From NCBI GenBank assembly GCA_030549335.1, contig CM060193.1, positions 50,397,683 through 50,461,682 on the forward strand: a stretch of 64,000 nt of DNA, read 5' to 3'. The translations under genes were made by a program, and so were the position numbers. Source of the DNA: Pontederia crassipes. Lineage: Eukaryota > Streptophyta > Magnoliopsida > Commelinales > Pontederiaceae. The notes under the pieces were generated by a model that did not search any database, was not told where the DNA came from, and worked only from the letters and a program-made list of their open reading frames with translations. Below are positions 61,791 through 64,000 of the stretch, piece after piece. The stretch's first letter is position 1. Every line of letters begins with the position of its first letter.

Positions 61791-63181
61791 GGAAACTGCA
61801 CGAGTTTATAGATTTGATCCATTTCGGTTCTTTCAACAATCAAAGTGGTCATGCGTCAGTGTCATGGATTCGTGGACATAACTCAGACATCATCTGATCA
61901 TTCAAACTGTAATGAAGTAATCTACACACGCAATCATCTAAGCGAAATCTAAATCTATGAACTAACTATTAAATAGTTTCAAGAGGTTTCGCAGAATCGA
62001 AATCGGGCATTTCAACATACATACACTACTTCAACTACACATATAAGCAGGGGCTTCCATCCATCTATGTTCTTAGAGCATGAATCACATTCATAAGGTT
62101 CATGTCAGCACAAGCTAACAGATGAATAGGGCATAGGATCATCGAGACGGATTTGTAATCCTATAAACAGTACATAACTAGTTTTCTACTCTTCCTAATC
62201 ATGAGTTCTACTTCTGTTTCGGTCCTAGTCTAGAAATAAATCTATGAAGAAGATCCTGAATTCACACCTTTTTGCCTACGCTTTTGGTTCGTCGGATCAT
62301 CCTTAGGTTCTCCCTCGTTGTCTTCCTACCTCGTCCATGCCGGAAGAACTTGTCGGCATTGCTCCTCCGACCTCTGCCCGTGACCAGTGAGAAGAACACA
62401 AAACTCGCATGAATAGTGGAGGAAAGACGATGCAAAGAACCATCAAATGGGAAAAAAAGGGATGTGAAGCCTTTAAATATGTGGTAGCTTGTCCTTTGGT
62501 TTCCCATCTCGTGAGTGGAAGGGAGAGAGAGAGGGAATGTAATGAAGAGAGGAGAGGAAGAGGAAAAGTGTAATCAAGAGGGGGAGAGGAAAAGTCATAA
62601 CCAATGAATTGAAGGGAGAGAGAGAGAGAGAGGAATGAAGAGGGGAGAGGAAGGTGAAGAGAATGTAATGAAAAAGGGGAGAGGAAGGGTCATACGGATG
62701 CCTCTTCATTTCATCTCCCTTCTTTTTTTTTGTGATGCGTTACAATATTAATTTTCTGAAACTCTTCAACTTTTTTAAAAGAAAAAGATGAAACACACAG
62801 AGTGTATAATTTGGTTTTTACACTTGTATTCGTTATCTCAGTGACTGTGCAAGTTAATTCAATGGATATCCCACCTATCTCGGGATGTGAAGGTAAATTC
62901 CTTATTCAGAGCATTGTAGTTGATGATAGAACAAGGATTGATGATGTAGCCAGAGAAATGGTAAGTAAATGTCTGTATGCTTATATATGCTTATATATAT
63001 GTGTGTGGGTGTTTTCTCTTGAATTGATTCCTCACTATTTTGGCAAATATTTTACATGGGACTTGGCGAAAAGTTCGATAGAGGAGTTCCCCTTGTTGAA
63101 GAAGTGAAACTCAGGGTACATGCATATCCTCCCCAAGAATTCCAGCAAAGTCCTTCACCAACACCAACGATCTTACATGAT

Positions 63182-63788
63182 GTAAGTGATTGATTGCGAT
63201 GTGATGAAATTGAAAAGTATAAATAATGGAAACTAGAGATGCTAATTAACTTCCATCGATTTGAAATTCGAACTCTATATACCATTTAAGATAACCAATT
63301 TGTTTTGTTAGTGAATTTATGATGACACAGATATGCGCGCATATATATAGGAAGACATGAAAGAACAATAAGATTCACTTAGATTACATCCTAGAATAAA
63401 ACTAATATTATTATATGAGATAACTCAGATGAAGATTATATCATCTTCTAATTCTAGTATCTAAAAACTTTATATATATATATCATTTCACAGATAATAA
63501 ATAATTCATTCAAATGCCTACTCTATATAGTAGTATCCAAAAATTATGACAAGTATCCAAAACCATGGCACCTGTCTCAAAATATAAAAAAAATTGCTCC
63601 TCTAAGTTAGACTCCTATAATTAATGTAAGGAAGACTTTAATCCCAAAATAAGTTGAGAAGTAAATGAGTTTTCAGTCGTTCTAAATTTACCTTATAAGT
63701 ATGATCATTGTAATCCTTCTCCCTTTTTAATCTTGTGTTGGAAAATGAATGATGATCATGTTCTTCTTTAATTACTAAGCATGCACTT
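63182..63788. other. Likely VAP intron sequence
   Basis: Bases 63182-63187 form a GTAAGT donor after exon 5. The following 600 bp are AT-rich with a TATATATATAT tract near 63470, and no further exon is recognised. Confidence 0.4.
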
Positions 63789-64000
63789 GTTAAATTTGAT
63801 GTGCTGACCAATTTTCCTAAAAGCTTAAGTCGTCACGAGTGGGCTGCTGACAACTTTGGTCTAGCCAAAGCTCAACACGTGGACAACTAAGGGGGGAAAT
63901 TACTTTTTAATAAGAGCTTAGCGATGTTCGAACCCTTGACCTCTGACTGTGATACCATGCTAAATTTGATGTGCTAACTAATTTTTCTAAAAACTTAAGC
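63789..64000 (-). repeat. TRIM-like or SINE-like direct repeat at the window edge
   Basis: AAATTTGATGTGCT at about 63796 and again at 63962 starts two similar 40-bp blocks, both continuing to (A/G)CTTAAG. Just before the second block, the minus strand reads TGGTATCACAGTCAGAGGTC, close to a tRNA-Met primer site, then GGGTTCGAAC, a tRNA B-box-like word. A small minus-strand LTR pair cut by the window edge is the best reading. Confidence 0.4.

Larger units (their letters stand above)
48806..62744 (+). mobile_element. Very long solo LTR (copy 2), about 4.4 kb plus a nested element
   Basis: The ends TGTAACGCC and GCGTTACA form an inverted terminus, and ATATT flanks on both sides (48801-48805 and 62745-62749). 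The parts 48806-49448 and 58984-62744 belong to one LTR, interrupted by the SIRE-like element. Without that element and one target copy it is 4,399 bp. It matches copy 1 (28417-30940) in order along its length but is 1.9 kb longer, largely through internal tandem repeats. No internal genes are present, so it is read as a solo LTR, probably Ty3/Gypsy (inference). It sits in an intron of the VAP27-like locus and predates the SIRE insertion. Confidence 0.72.
48105..63181 (+). pseudogene. VAP27-like (MSP-domain) gene split by a 14-kb intron insertion
   Basis: Pieces line up with plant VAP27 proteins, which tether the ER to other membranes. Possible exon 1 is 48105-48174 (weak). Exon 2 ends at 48416 with SCTMELVNKTDRYVAFK and starts at 48352 or 48338; only the later start keeps the frame. 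Exon 3 is 48570-48648 (ATRKEYAATPNKEVIPP). Exon 4 is 62842-62960 (TVQVNSMDIPPISGCEGKFL, then IQSIVVDD). Exon 5 is 63074-63181 (VPLVEEVKLRVHAYPP). Exon 3 ends one base into a codon and exon 4 starts with the matching two, so the MSP domain reads on across the insertion. A TGA at 48627-48629 sits where family members usually have Arg (VLPR), consistent with a CGA-to-TGA change, which suggests a pseudogene. The coiled coil and tail anchor, if present, lie beyond the window. Confidence 0.6.

Noticed and set aside
63925-63960. GGGTTCGAAC and nearby words as a tRNA gene
   Set aside because: Only a B-box-like word is present; no A box or cloverleaf could be laid out, and the context is a repeat.

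Overview
This is plant nuclear DNA. Its genes have many introns, its 5' exons are GC-rich (strongest in the condensin gene), and it carries an Au-type SINE, hAT, PIF/Harbinger and CACTA DNA transposons, and several Ty1/Copia elements primed from initiator tRNA-Met (TGGTATCAGAGC). The GC gradient and the protein families suggest a monocot outside the grasses. That is inference; the species is not identified.

Layout. At 0-0.7 kb lies the edge of a minus-strand LTR element. At 1.9-8.0 kb is a six-exon RING-H2 gene like the light-signalling E3 ligase RFI2. At 9.1-14.8 kb is a nine-exon condensin II CAP-D3 gene (1,331 aa), with an E2F-type site upstream and a young SINE in intron 4. At 15-28 kb is a DNA-transposon zone: a hAT MITE, a Tourist-like element, a foldback MITE with a 19-G run, and a degenerate PIF/Harbinger element whose transposase region is split by a gag-only Copia relative. 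At 28.4-30.9 kb is a solo LTR. At 34.7-37.8 kb is a five-exon chimera of a diverged PP1-type phosphatase domain, a coiled coil and an RLCK-IX/U-box-type kinase without the U-box. At 38.0-42.7 kb is a Copia element just past that gene. At 44.8-47.2 kb is a CACTA-like remnant holding a palindromic TRIM pair. At 48.1-63.2 kb are the exons of a VAP27/MSP-domain gene, one intron of which holds a very long solo LTR that itself holds a 9.5-kb SIRE-like Copia element. A TRIM-like repeat closes the window.

How it works together. Only four host loci are supported, all on the plus strand: the RFI2-like gene, CAP-D3, the phosphatase-kinase chimera and the VAP27-like locus. They do not form a pathway. Everything else is layered insertions, most with visible target-site duplications: TTAGA and ATATT (solo LTRs), ACTTG (SIRE), GATGT (gag-only element), TATTT (Copia), CTTAATAG (hAT MITE) and a 17-bp duplication (SINE). 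The most unusual object is the phosphatase-kinase chimera. Its phosphatase half has lost key metal-binding and catalytic residues but keeps plant PP1 exon borders; its kinase half looks competent.
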